A program made the translations under genes and the position numbers. A DNA stretch of 19,473 nt from CAYTSW01 sp964440605 (GTDB taxonomy: Bacteria; Planctomycetota; Phycisphaerae; Phycisphaerales; UBA1924). Below are positions 7,487 through 15,350 of the stretch, piece after piece. Position 1 is the stretch's first letter, and each line of letters begins with the position of its first letter. The notes beneath the pieces were generated by a model, which saw nothing but the letters and a program-made list of their open reading frames with translations, was not told where the DNA came from and did not search any database. The stretch lies in assembly GCA_964440605.1 (NCBI GenBank), contig CAYTSW010000042.1, forward strand, positions 1-19,473. The letters run 5' to 3'.

Positions 7487-9916
7487 TTACCCCGCCGCCT
7501 CGCGGGCCGCGGTCTCGCGGTCGCTCGCGGGCTCGCCCGAGCGTTGTTCCGACGAGCCCTTGCCTTCGGCCTGTTTCGTCGGGTAGGCGATGCGCCCGTG
7601 ATAGATCGACGACAGCGCCCGTGTGATCGCGCGCGAGACGATCGAGACCTCGCGCAGCGTCAGGCCGCACTCGTCGAACTGCCCGTCGGCGAGGCGCTTG
7701 CGGGCCAGCTCGCGCACGAGGGTATCGATGCGCGCGGGCGTCGGGTCGCCCATCGCCCGCGCCGCCGACTCCACCGCGTCGCAGAGCATCAGCAGCGCGG
7801 CCTCCTTGGTCTGCGGCTTCGGGCCGGGGTAGCGGTACTCGATCTCCGCCGGGCGCTCGACGTTGTCGTCCTCGTCGGCCTGTCGTCGGGCCTGGTCGTA
7901 GAAGTATTCCACGAGCGTCGTGCCGTGGTGGCTCTCGACGTAGTGGTGCAGGCTCTTGGGCAGGCTGTATTCGCGCGCGAGCTCGAGCCCGTCCTTGACG
8001 TGCCCCACGATCACGAGCAGCGACATCGCGGGGCTGAGCTTGTCGTGCTTGTTGAAGCCGCGCGGCTGGTTCTCCACGAAGTAGTCGGGCTTGTTCATCT
8101 TCCCGATGTCGTGATAGACCGCCCCGACGTAGACGTGCAGCCCGTCGGCGCCGATGGATTCCGCCGCCGTTTCCGCGAGCGTCGCGACGTTGAGCGAGTG
8201 GTTGTACGTGCCCGGCGCGCGCTGCTGGAGCTGGCGCAGCAGCGGGTGCTTCGGGTCGCGCAGCTCCGCGAGCGTCATGCCGGTCGTGATGTCGAATGTG
8301 CGCTCGACCGTGGGCAGCGAGACGAGCAGCAGCGCCGAGGCGAGGAAGGCGCCGGCGCCGGACGTCGCGGCGTCGGTCAGCACCTCGAGCGTCACGCTTG
8401 TGGTCACGGGGCGTTCGAAGAAGCCCACGACGAGCACGCCCAGCGCGAGGCCCGCGGTCGCGACCAGGCCGCCGCGTACGACATCGTTGCGGTTCCGAAT
8501 GTTCGCCAGGCGCCACGCGGCGAGCATGATGCCCACGAGCCCGGCGGTGAGGTAACCCACGCCCAGATCGAGCGTGAGCCCGACAAGGAGCATCTGCGCC
8601 GCGCCGACAAGCATCGCGAGGCGTCGGTCGTAGGCGACGACGGCGATCATCCCGACGAAGAGCGTCGGCGTGAGGGCCGAGGCCCAGAGCAGCGTTGGCG
8701 CGCGCACCGCCAGCCAGGCCGAGAGGAACGTCGCGCCCGCGATCATCCCCGCCAGCGCCGCCAGGCGCCACCAGTTGGAGAGCAGCGAGCGGTAGAAAAA
8801 GTGGATGTACCCACCGACCGCCGCCGCGATGATCGTCACGATCCCGACGATGCCCAGCCACGACGTGAGCGTGTCCAGCGTGCTGCGCGAGGCAAGGAAC
8901 TGTTGATTCTCCTGCTGCGCGACGGCGTACTGCTCGGGCGTCACGCGCTCGCCCTCGACATAGAGCAGCTCGCCCTCGGAGTACGCCCGCAGGTCGGGGC
9001 CGACCGCGGCGACCGCGGCCTCCCGGGCCGCGGCGGTCGCTTCCGGGTCGAGCAGGTATACGGGCCGGCCCTCGGCGATGACGCGCTGGACAAAGACGGG
9101 AATGTTGACGGTGTTCACGCCCGCCTCGCGCGCCACACGCCGCAACGCGTCGCGCAGGCGTTCGTCCAGCCCCGTCTGCTGGACGCTGATCGGCAGCGCG
9201 AGCTCCTTGCCCACCGGGCCCAGCGGCTCCTCGCCCGCGATGAGCAGGAGCTGGTTGTACGCCGCGGTGCGCGTGCGTTGGTAGTCGTCGAGGCTCAGCA
9301 ACGGCAAGCGCGTCAGGCGTTCGACGAACCGCTCGACGCGCTGCTCCCACAGCGCCCGCGGGCCGTCGCCGACAGCGCCGCTCGTTTCGCCCTCCGCGGG
9401 CTCGGGCGTCTGCGCCGGCGCAAATGCCCGCAGAGCCGCGAACGACTCGGGCGTCAGGCCGTACTGGTCCACCAGTTCCTGCGAGACCTGATCGAAGCTC
9501 TCGGCGGCGAGCAGGGCGTCGGGCAGGGTCTGCATCGAGGCGGCGAGGCGGGCGACGAGTTCGTCGTCGAGCACGTAGACGGGAGCCGCGGCGTTGCGCG
9601 CGCGCTCGCGTTTGCGGTCGGTGCCCTTGGGGTCTTCCACCTCGAAGTCCACACGCACCGCCCGCGTCTCACTCGCGGTCCGGTCCGGCGCGGGCAGCAG
9701 ACGATCGCGGAAGCCCGCGATGATTGCTGAGGTGACGATGATGAACAGCAGCGTCGTCAGCCCGACGGGCACGAGCTCGGGCGACTGGAGGATGCGTTGC
9801 AGCCGCGGAGCCTTGGGCGGGGCCATGAGCCGGCGGACCTCGTCGCGGCGCTTCTTCGCGGTCGCCGAGGTCATCGCCTTCGGGCGTGTCGACTTGGCGG
9901 GGGGCTTCTCAGGCAT
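7487..9916 (-). CDS. pgpH: 7TM-HD family cyclic-di-AMP phosphodiesterase (PgpH/YqfF)
   Basis: A membrane phosphodiesterase predicted to hydrolyse c-di-AMP. The 809-residue protein has the family layout: a basic N-terminal tail, a first membrane helix at about 50-68, an extracytoplasmic 7TMR-HDED domain to about 350, a bundle of hydrophobic helices at about 352-535, then a cytoplasmic HD domain. HD-domain residues are visible: TYNHSLN with His573, VYHDIGKM with His602-Asp603, a later GHVKDG and SLHHYVESHHG. ATG 9916 overlaps the phoH stop by eight bases (ATG...TGA), and GAGGGG sits seven bases before it, so the two genes are probably translationally coupled. In Bacillus the homologue yqfF also follows phoH; ybeY, usually next, is absent here, where convergent fliD begins. 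Confidence 0.92.
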   Translation of the reverse strand: MPEKPPAKSTRPKAMTSATAKKRRDEVRRLMAPPKAPRLQRILQSPELVPVGLTTLLFIIVTSAIIAGFRDRLLPAPDRTASETRAVRVDFEVEDPKGTDRKRERARNAAAPVYVLDDELVARLAASMQTLPDALLAAESFDQVSQELVDQYGLTPESFAALRAFAPAQTPEPAEGETSGAVGDGPRALWEQRVERFVERLTRLPLLSLDDYQRTRTAAYNQLLLIAGEEPLGPVGKELALPISVQQTGLDERLRDALRRVAREAGVNTVNIPVFVQRVIAEGRPVYLLDPEATAAAREAAVAAVGPDLRAYSEGELLYVEGERVTPEQYAVAQQENQQFLASRSTLDTLTSWLGIVGIVTIIAAAVGGYIHFFYRSLLSNWWRLAALAGMIAGATFLSAWLAVRAPTLLWASALTPTLFVGMIAVVAYDRRLAMLVGAAQMLLVGLTLDLGVGYLTAGLVGIMLAAWRLANIRNRNDVVRGGLVATAGLALGVLVVGFFERPVTTSVTLEVLTDAATSGAGAFLASALLLVSLPTVERTFDITTGMTLAELRDPKHPLLRQLQQRAPGTYNHSLNVATLAETAAESIGADGLHVYVGAVYHDIGKMNKPDYFVENQPRGFNKHDKLSPAMSLLVIVGHVKDGLELAREYSLPKSLHHYVESHHGTTLVEYFYDQARRQADEDDNVERPAEIEYRYPGPKPQTKEAALLMLCDAVESAARAMGDPTPARIDTLVRELARKRLADGQFDECGLTLREVSIVSRAITRALSSIYHGRIAYPTKQAEGKGSSEQRSGEPASDRETAAREAAG

Positions 9917-11015
9917 CGCGCTGCCCCTCGCTCGAGTGCGTGTCGTTTTTGGGATCCGTCACCTGTTCAGGATCGGTCCACCAGGGCTCGTCGCTCGCGT
10001 CCTCGGAGACGGGGGTGCGGGCCTGCTCGTCGCCGTAGGCGTCGATGATGCGCTGCACGAGGGGGTGGCGCACCACGTCGGCGCGCTGGAGGGCGCAGAG
10101 CGAGACGCCGCGGGTCCGGCGCAACCGCCGGGCGGCGTCGATGAGGCCCGATTCGCGGGGGTCGGGCAGGTCGATCTGGCTCGGGTCGCCCGTCACGATC
10201 ATTTTTGAGCGTTGGCCCATGCGGGTGAGGAACATCTGCATCTGCCCGCGCGTGGTGTTCTGCGCCTCGTCAAGGATGATCACCGCGTCGTTGAGCGTCC
10301 GCCCACGCATGTACGCCAGCGGCACCACCTCGATGACATCCGCCGCCATGAACCGCTTCATGGTCGCGTAGTCCATCATGTCGTTCAGAGCGTCGAGCAG
10401 CGGGCGCAGGTAGGGGTTGACCTTCGCGAACTGGTCGCCCGGGAGGAAGCCCAGCTTCTCGCCCGCCTCGACTGCCGGGCGCGCGAGGATGGCCTTCTTG
10501 ACGCGGCCGATCTTGAGCAGGTGGATGGCGGCGGCGACGGCGAGGTACGTCTTGCCCGTGCCCGCGGGGCCCGAGCAGATCACCAGGTCGTCGGTCTCGA
10601 TCGAGGCGAGGTAGGCCTGCTGGTTCTCCGACCTGGGGATGATGCGCCGGCCCGCGGCGTAGACGTCGAGACGGTCCGACCAGCCGGGCGGCGCGTTGCC
10701 CGTGTGCTGGATGTCCGGTGTGCCGTCGGCGAGGATGGTCTGGGCGTCCGACCCGTCGGAGTTCGCCGCGTCGGTGATGATGTCGAGCACCTGCTGCCGC
10801 GAGAGCGTTCTCCGGCGCGAGGCGGATTCGATGAGCCGGCTGACGACCAGCCGGGCGGCGTTGACGGCGTCGCGGTCGCCTTCGAGACGGACCGACGAGG
10901 CTCGGGCCGCTACGTTGACGCCGAGGGTCTCGCGGACCATCTTGAGATTGCGCTCGGCGGCGCCGAACGCCGCGACGCGATCCACCGACTCTGGGAGATC
11001 GATCGTGACCAGCAC
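9909..11015 (-). CDS. phoH: PhoH family ATPase
   Basis: A PhoH/PhoL-type P-loop ATPase, a family linked to RNA handling and ribosome function, whose precise role is unsettled. It has 368 residues from the chosen start. An N-terminal KH-like region (about 1-90) precedes the PhoH domain. Walker A is GPAGTGKT with Lys155, Walker B is VIILDEAQNTT with Asp249-Glu250, and GDPSQIDLP is the downstream sensor-like motif. GTG 11015 is chosen because family homology (VTIDLPES...) begins at once. A GTG at 11114 would add 33 Arg-rich residues and overlap the divergent lipoprotein gene by 20 bases. Neither start has a strong Shine-Dalgarno. The acidic C-terminal extension of about 40 residues is not part of the catalytic domain. 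Confidence 0.92.
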   Translation of the reverse strand: MLVTIDLPESVDRVAAFGAAERNLKMVRETLGVNVAARASSVRLEGDRDAVNAARLVVSRLIESASRRRTLSRQQVLDIITDAANSDGSDAQTILADGTPDIQHTGNAPPGWSDRLDVYAAGRRIIPRSENQQAYLASIETDDLVICSGPAGTGKTYLAVAAAIHLLKIGRVKKAILARPAVEAGEKLGFLPGDQFAKVNPYLRPLLDALNDMMDYATMKRFMAADVIEVVPLAYMRGRTLNDAVIILDEAQNTTRGQMQMFLTRMGQRSKMIVTGDPSQIDLPDPRESGLIDAARRLRRTRGVSLCALQRADVVRHPLVQRIIDAYGDEQARTPVSEDASDEPWWTDPEQVTDPKNDTHSSEGQRDA

Positions 11016-11094
11016 TCGGAAGTTCCGTGTTCCCCCAGCCCGGCGCGACACCCTGCGCCGTCGTGGAGCCGTGGGCAAGCGAACGCGTGAGTCT

Positions 11095-11619
11095 ATGACC
11101 CTCGGCCGGCCCACGCGGAATCACCGCCATGCCCCTCGGGCCGTGCTCGCCGCGGTCGCCCTCGCGGCGGCGCTCGGTCTCGGCCTCAGCCTGCCCGGCT
11201 GCTCGTCAGGCCCGCCCCGCGCCCGCGCGGGTGAGGCTCCCGCGCCCGAGCCCTTCGTCCGCGCAGCCGTGGGGGACATCGGCCCTGCGATCAGGGGGAG
11301 TGTCGGTCGGCATGGGCTGGCGATACTGACGGCTACCCCGATTCAGGGTGGAGGAGACGGACCCGACGAGGGCATGCGGTACGAGCTGGTCTCCATCCGC
11401 GACGAGCCTTCCTGGCTCGAGGCTCGCTACGACACCACGCTCACGTCGCCCCGACTCCGGACCGAGGTCCGCCTCGACGCCGAGATCGGCTTTTTCGATG
11501 ATCCCGAGCGGGCGGCCGCCCTGATCGTGACCATCCAGCGTCGCCTGGAGCAGCTCCGAGAGGCCGGCGGCATCGCCCCATGGCCCGAGGAGGGCGACCC
11601 GAAGCCGGTGGACAACTAG
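11095..11619 (+). CDS. Small predicted lipoprotein of unknown function
   Basis: A 174-residue protein with a type II signal peptide: basic N-terminus, a hydrophobic Ala/Leu run at about 17-32 and the lipobox LPGC with Cys36. After processing it would be an anchored protein of about 139 residues with a Pro/Ala linker followed by a compact domain (visible segments YELVSIRDEPSWLEARYD and IGFFDDPERAAALIVTIQRRLEQL). I do not recognise a family. It is divergent from phoH (79-bp spacer) and ends three bases from the convergent gatB stop. Only a weak GTGAG precedes ATG 11095. The lipobox and intact frame make it likely to be a real gene. Confidence 0.75.
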   Translation: MTLGRPTRNHRHAPRAVLAAVALAAALGLGLSLPGCSSGPPRARAGEAPAPEPFVRAAVGDIGPAIRGSVGRHGLAILTATPIQGGGDGPDEGMRYELVSIRDEPSWLEARYDTTLTSPRLRTEVRLDAEIGFFDDPERAAALIVTIQRRLEQLREAGGIAPWPEEGDPKPVDN

Positions 11620-11622
11620 CAC

Positions 11623-13164
11623 CTATCCGAGCTTCTCGAGGATCATCGCCCGGACGGCCTTGGCGTCGGCCTGGCCTCCTGACTTCTGCATGACGCCCCC
11701 GATGAGCCGGCCGATGGCGGCTTGTTTGCCCGCCTTCAGGTCCTCGACGGATTGGGCGTTTTCCGGATCCGCCAGCACCTCGTCCACCCAGGCTCCGAGC
11801 TGGCCCGTGTCGGAGACGGTGACCAGACCCAGGCGCTCCGCGGCGACGGCAGGGTCCTCATCCACGTCGCGCAGCGCGGACACCAACTGGTCCGCAGCCT
11901 GAGCACTGACCTGTCCCTCATCACGGAGCCGGGCGACGCCAGCGAGCTGCTGAGGCGTCACGCCCAGGCGTTCGGGCGCCACACCGCGCTCGTTGGCGAG
12001 CTTGAAGCAGGTCTGGAGGATGAGGTTCGCCGCGGTCCGGGCGTGATCGGGCCCTGCAACAGAGATGGCTTCGTGGGCGAAGTCGGAGGTTGCGGGCTCG
12101 GCGACAAGAGCCGCGGCTTCCTTGGGGCCCAGGCCCAGCTCGTCGCGATAGCGCCGCGAGCGATAGTGGGGGAGTTCGGGCTGCTGCGCGCGCAGGCGCT
12201 CGACGTGGGCCTCGTCGATGGCGACGGGGAGGAGGTCGGGGCAGGGGAAGTAGCGGTAGTCGTGGGCGTCCTCTTTTTCGCGCTGGGGGGTGGTGACCTG
12301 TCGGTCGTCGTCCCAGCCGCGTGTCGACTTCGCGCCCGGGCCCATCTCGCGCCGTTCCTGCTGCCAGCGTCTGGGCTGTTCGCGCAGCTCGTAGTCGATG
12401 GCGCCGCGGACGGCGCGGAAGGAGTTGAGATTCTTGACCTCGACGATGGGGGTGGTGACGGTCGAACCGTCCTCGAGTTCGAGGATGGTGTTGATGTTGG
12501 GCTCGAAGCGCATGTGGCCCTGCTGCATGACGCCGCGCGTCGCGCCGAGCGCGCGGCAGACATCGCGGAGCCACTGGGCGAGGGCGACGGCTTCGTCGGC
12601 CGAGCGCAGGTCCGGCGCGGTGACGATTTCGAGCAGGGGCGTGCCGGCGCGGTTGAGGTCGACGATGGAGAAGGGGGCCGGTCGGCCGCCGGGCAGTTCG
12701 TGCATGAGCTTGCCGGCGTCCTCTTCGAGATGCGCACGGATGATGCCGACGCGGAAGGCGCTCTCGCCCTCGTCATCGTCGTTGGTGCGGGGCACGTCGA
12801 CGGAGCCGTCGTAGCAGAGGGGCAGGTCGTACTGACTGGTCTGATAGCCCTTGGGAAGGTCGGGGTAGAAGTAGCTCTTGCGGTCCCACTTAGTGGTGCG
12901 GGCGATGGAGCAGTTCAGGGCGAGGCCGACGCGGATGGAGAGGTCGATCGCCGCGGCGTTGGGCACGGGCAGCGCACCGGGCAGGCCGAGGGTGACGGGG
13001 TCGATGAGGCTGTTGGGCTCGGGCTCCGCGGGCGCGTCGTGGCCTGTGGGCATGGCGGCGGGGCTGGCGACGCGGGAGAACATCTTGGTGCGCGTCGCGA
13101 GCTCGACGTGGATCTCCATGCCGATGACGGGCGTGACGCGTGCGATGGTCGGGGCGTCGGGCAT
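11623..13164 (-). CDS. gatB: Asp-tRNA(Asn)/Glu-tRNA(Gln) amidotransferase subunit B
   Basis: GatB is the tRNA-binding kinase subunit of GatCAB. It activates the misacylated Glu or Asp on tRNA with ATP so that ammonia from GatA can convert it to Gln or Asn. The 513-residue protein carries IGMEIHVELATRTKMFSR (14-31), YFYPDLPKGYQTSQYDLPL, RAHLEEDAGK, VDLNRAGTPLLEIV, EVKNLNSFRAV and HDYRYFPCPDLLPV (His301). The C-terminal roughly 140 residues are the YqeY-like tRNA-binding tail, ending AMILEKLG. It is somewhat longer than the usual 475-480 residues. gatA and gatC are not in the window, so the operon is split. ATG 13164 has no clear Shine-Dalgarno; the 32-bp gap to the divergent ketosynthase gene leaves little room for two promoters. 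Confidence 0.96.
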   Translation of the reverse strand: MPDAPTIARVTPVIGMEIHVELATRTKMFSRVASPAAMPTGHDAPAEPEPNSLIDPVTLGLPGALPVPNAAAIDLSIRVGLALNCSIARTTKWDRKSYFYPDLPKGYQTSQYDLPLCYDGSVDVPRTNDDDEGESAFRVGIIRAHLEEDAGKLMHELPGGRPAPFSIVDLNRAGTPLLEIVTAPDLRSADEAVALAQWLRDVCRALGATRGVMQQGHMRFEPNINTILELEDGSTVTTPIVEVKNLNSFRAVRGAIDYELREQPRRWQQERREMGPGAKSTRGWDDDRQVTTPQREKEDAHDYRYFPCPDLLPVAIDEAHVERLRAQQPELPHYRSRRYRDELGLGPKEAAALVAEPATSDFAHEAISVAGPDHARTAANLILQTCFKLANERGVAPERLGVTPQQLAGVARLRDEGQVSAQAADQLVSALRDVDEDPAVAAERLGLVTVSDTGQLGAWVDEVLADPENAQSVEDLKAGKQAAIGRLIGGVMQKSGGQADAKAVRAMILEKLG

Positions 13165-13196
13165 GGGCGGATCGTACCGGGGTACACTCAGGTCCT

Positions 13197-14534
13197 ATGA
13201 GTCGTGGCGAGCGAAGACGGGTCGTCATCACGGGAACGGGCGCGGTGAGCGGGTTCGGCGTGGGGACCGATGTGCTGTGGGACGCTCTCGTCGAAGGGCG
13301 TTCGGCCCTCGCGCCGATCCGTCGCTTCGACGCCTCGGGCTTTTCGACCGACCTCGCGGCCGAGGTCCCCGACGACTTCTCGATCCGCGACTGGGTGCCC
13401 AAGACCTACCGCAAGGCGACGAAGGTGATGGCCCGGGACGTGGAGCTGGCGGTCGCGGCGGCGTCGTGGGCGGTCGACGATGCGCAGCTTGTCACGAAGG
13501 CCAAAGCCGGCGATGAGGGCGAGACGACGTACAAACCCGTGCGCGTGGGCTGCCAGATCGGGGCGGGGCTCATCGCGGCAGACGTGGACGAACTCACGCG
13601 GGCGTTCGCGACGGCCCGGCGTGAGGGAACGGACGAGCTCGACGACGCGGCCTGGGGCGAGGCGGGCATGTTCAACCTCACGCCGCTGTGGATGCTCAAG
13701 TACCTGCCCAACATGTTGGCGTGCCATGTGACGATCATCCATGACGCGCAGGGTCCGTCGAACACGCTCACCAACGCTCAGGCGAGCGGCTTGTTGTCGG
13801 TGGGCGAGTCGCGGGCGGTGATCGAGCGCGGCGACGCGGACGCCTGCCTCAGCGGATCGGCCGAGAGCAAGGTCAACCCGATGGGCCTGCAGCGGATTGC
13901 GCTGGCCGACCGCCTGGCGCGGACGGAGGCGGGCGAGGACCCTCTGAGCGTTCAACGCCCGTACGCCGAAGACGCGCGGGGCGGTCTGCTGGGCGAGGGC
14001 GGGGGCATCCTGATTCTGGAGGCGCTGGACGAGGCGCAGCGTCGTGGGGCGCCGATCAAGGCGGAGGTGATCGGCTTCGGCGCCGGGCATGAGCCCCGGT
14101 CGGACGACCCGGTCGAGCGCTCGGCGGGCCTGCGCAACGCGGTCGCGCAGGCGCTGCGAGACGCGGGCATCGGGCCGGAGGCGGTCGACGCGATCGTGCC
14201 CGAGGCGCCTTGCACCTTGGAGAAGGACCTCGAGGAGCGGTCGGCGTTAGAGGCGGTCTTTGGGGATCGGCTCGCGGAGGTGCCGCTTGTCACGCTGGCT
14301 GGGGGCGTCGGTCACGCGATGGCGGGCGAGGGGGGTTTAGCCGCATGTGTCGCGTGCCGGTGTCTGGTGGCGCAGCGTCTGCCCGCGCGGTTGCACCCGT
14401 CGAGCCCGCGTGTGGGGTTGCAGGGGGGGGCGCAGGCGAGCGAGGAGCGTCGGCTTCGGCACGTGCTGGTGTGCAGCGGGAGCATCGGGGGTCAGAGCGC
14501 CGCGCTCGTGTTGCGGCGCTGGGACGGCTCGTGA
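13197..14534 (+). CDS. Ketosynthase-like protein lacking the active-site Cys (chain-length-factor / KSQ type)
   Basis: A 445-residue thiolase-fold beta-ketoacyl synthase homologue starting RRVVITGTGAVSGFG, as in FabF. The nucleophile motif is replaced: where FabF has TACASG this protein has TNAQASG, with Gln195 at the Cys position. The first catalytic-His region (normally AHGTST) reads PEAPCT, putting Glu336 in place of His. The KSxxGH lysine position is Ala368, while His373 in VGHAMAG is kept. Cys-to-Gln replacement is the hallmark of chain-length factors (KS-beta) of type II polyketide synthases and of decarboxylating KSQ loading domains. I infer a non-condensing partner of the intact ketosynthase 0.8 kb downstream. 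ATG 13197 is supported by homology and a weak AGGT five bases upstream. Confidence 0.85.
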   Translation: MSRGERRRVVITGTGAVSGFGVGTDVLWDALVEGRSALAPIRRFDASGFSTDLAAEVPDDFSIRDWVPKTYRKATKVMARDVELAVAAASWAVDDAQLVTKAKAGDEGETTYKPVRVGCQIGAGLIAADVDELTRAFATARREGTDELDDAAWGEAGMFNLTPLWMLKYLPNMLACHVTIIHDAQGPSNTLTNAQASGLLSVGESRAVIERGDADACLSGSAESKVNPMGLQRIALADRLARTEAGEDPLSVQRPYAEDARGGLLGEGGGILILEALDEAQRRGAPIKAEVIGFGAGHEPRSDDPVERSAGLRNAVAQALRDAGIGPEAVDAIVPEAPCTLEKDLEERSALEAVFGDRLAEVPLVTLAGGVGHAMAGEGGLAACVACRCLVAQRLPARLHPSSPRVGLQGGAQASEERRLRHVLVCSGSIGGQSAALVLRRWDGS

Positions 14535-14550
14535 GCGCATCAACGAAAAT

Positions 14551-14568
14551 GGCCCGACGACGCGGGCC
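14551..14568 (+). terminator. Possible terminator after the KS-beta-like gene
   Basis: GGCCCG and CGGGCC form a 6-bp stem with a 6-base loop, 17 bases after the stop codon. It is preceded by AAAA and followed by TCCTTCCATT, not a true T-tract. It may attenuate transcription into the next gene. Confidence 0.4.
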
Positions 14569-14792
14569 GATCCTTCCATTGTGGACAGCGGGCGATAGAG
14601 TGAAGCTCCGCCCTGCCGCACCGGGCGGTGATCAACGTATGCAAGCGAACCGACGAATCCTCAACCGATCCCGATGAAGCCCGCCGATCCGACGGCGCTC
14701 CTGATGCGTGCGGCAACCACGCCATCCACGCCCCCGACGACCCCTCGACCCATTTGTTTGCGAGCCCGCGCTCGAGCAAGGAGCTACCACGT
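14569..14792 (+). other. Leader region with hairpins before the GxxExxY gene
   Basis: No coding region is supported, although the downstream frame is open from 14628. Two further stem-loops can be drawn: CCGCCC/GGGCGG at 14608-14628 and CGAGC/GCTCG at 14761-14774. The second stands only four bases from the AAGGAG ribosome site at 14778-14783. In a GC-rich leader such stems occur often, so a regulatory role is only a possibility. I recognise no riboswitch class. Confidence 0.3.
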
Positions 14793-15311
14793 ATGGCCTA
14801 CAACAACCAACGGCGACAGACCCTCCGCGATGACGAGCTGGACCCGGCGCTCTCCGAGGTCAGCCGGACGGTCATCGGGTGCGCGATCGAGATCCACAAG
14901 GCGCTCGGCCCGGGCTTCGACAAGAGCGTGTACGAGAAGGCGCTGGCCGCCGAGCTCAAGGACAAGAGCGTCACCCACACGACGGATCACAGCTTCGATG
15001 TGGAGTACAACGGGCAGGCGGTCGGGTCGTTCACGGTCTCGCTGTTCGTGGACGATCGCTTCGTGGTCGAGGTGATGGCGGACCCGGACGAGATCGGCGG
15101 GCCGGAGCGCGACGCCCTGCGGGCGCGGATCAAGAACGCCGAGTTGGACCTGGGCCTGATCATCAACTTCTCGCGCCGGCGTCTGCGTGACGGGCTGGTG
15201 CGCGTGCTCAACCCCGAGCGCATCGAGCACCTGCGCGGGCCCAACGCCGGGCCGGTGGACGACGACGAATACGAGGACGACGAAGAGTACTACGAGGAAG
15301 ACGAGGACTGA
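14793..15311 (+). CDS. GxxExxY-family (PDDEXK_3) protein with degenerate catalytic residues
   Basis: A 172-residue protein matching the GxxExxY family, a PDDEXK-type nuclease fold of unknown role. The family opening VIGCAIEIHKALGPGF is clear at 28-42, as is the closing GLIINF (121-126). Key positions are altered. The name motif reads GFDKSVY (41-47), with Lys44 for Glu. The core Asp of DLLV is Ser83. ExK is EVM (93-95), so the Lys is lost. Nuclease activity is therefore unlikely and a binding role is inferred. A strongly acidic tail rich in Asp, Glu and Tyr fills residues 156-172. ATG 14793 is preceded by AAGGAG with nine bases spacing and begins shortly before homology. It lies between two ketosynthase homologues on the same strand. 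Confidence 0.8.
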   Translation: MAYNNQRRQTLRDDELDPALSEVSRTVIGCAIEIHKALGPGFDKSVYEKALAAELKDKSVTHTTDHSFDVEYNGQAVGSFTVSLFVDDRFVVEVMADPDEIGGPERDALRARIKNAELDLGLIINFSRRRLRDGLVRVLNPERIEHLRGPNAGPVDDDEYEDDEEYYEEDED

Positions 15312-15350
15312 TCGTTCGCGCGAACACCCGACAGTGAAGAGGGGTCCGGC

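Noticed and set aside
7544..9730. Open frame of 728 codons on the plus strand opposite pgpH
   Set aside because: GC-rich antisense shadow; low-complexity Arg-rich product, while pgpH carries the HD motif and membrane helices.
13184..13189. TACACT as a -10 box for the KS-beta-like gene
   Set aside because: No acceptable -35 at the right distance, and the site is only 7 bases from the start codon.
11722..13200. Open frame on the plus strand opposite gatB
   Set aside because: Gly/Val-rich antisense product with no motif; gatB is unmistakable on the other strand.
14628..14792. N-terminal extension of the GxxExxY gene in the same frame
   Set aside because: The extension has no similarity to the family and lacks a ribosome site, whereas ATG 14793 has AAGGAG upstream.
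15314..15325. Perfect 12-bp palindrome GTTCGCGCGAAC before the KS-alpha gene, sharing half-sites with 4407-4430
   Set aside because: Palindromes of this length are expected several times by chance in 20 kb of GC-rich DNA, and the two sites differ in spacing, so no operator is claimed.
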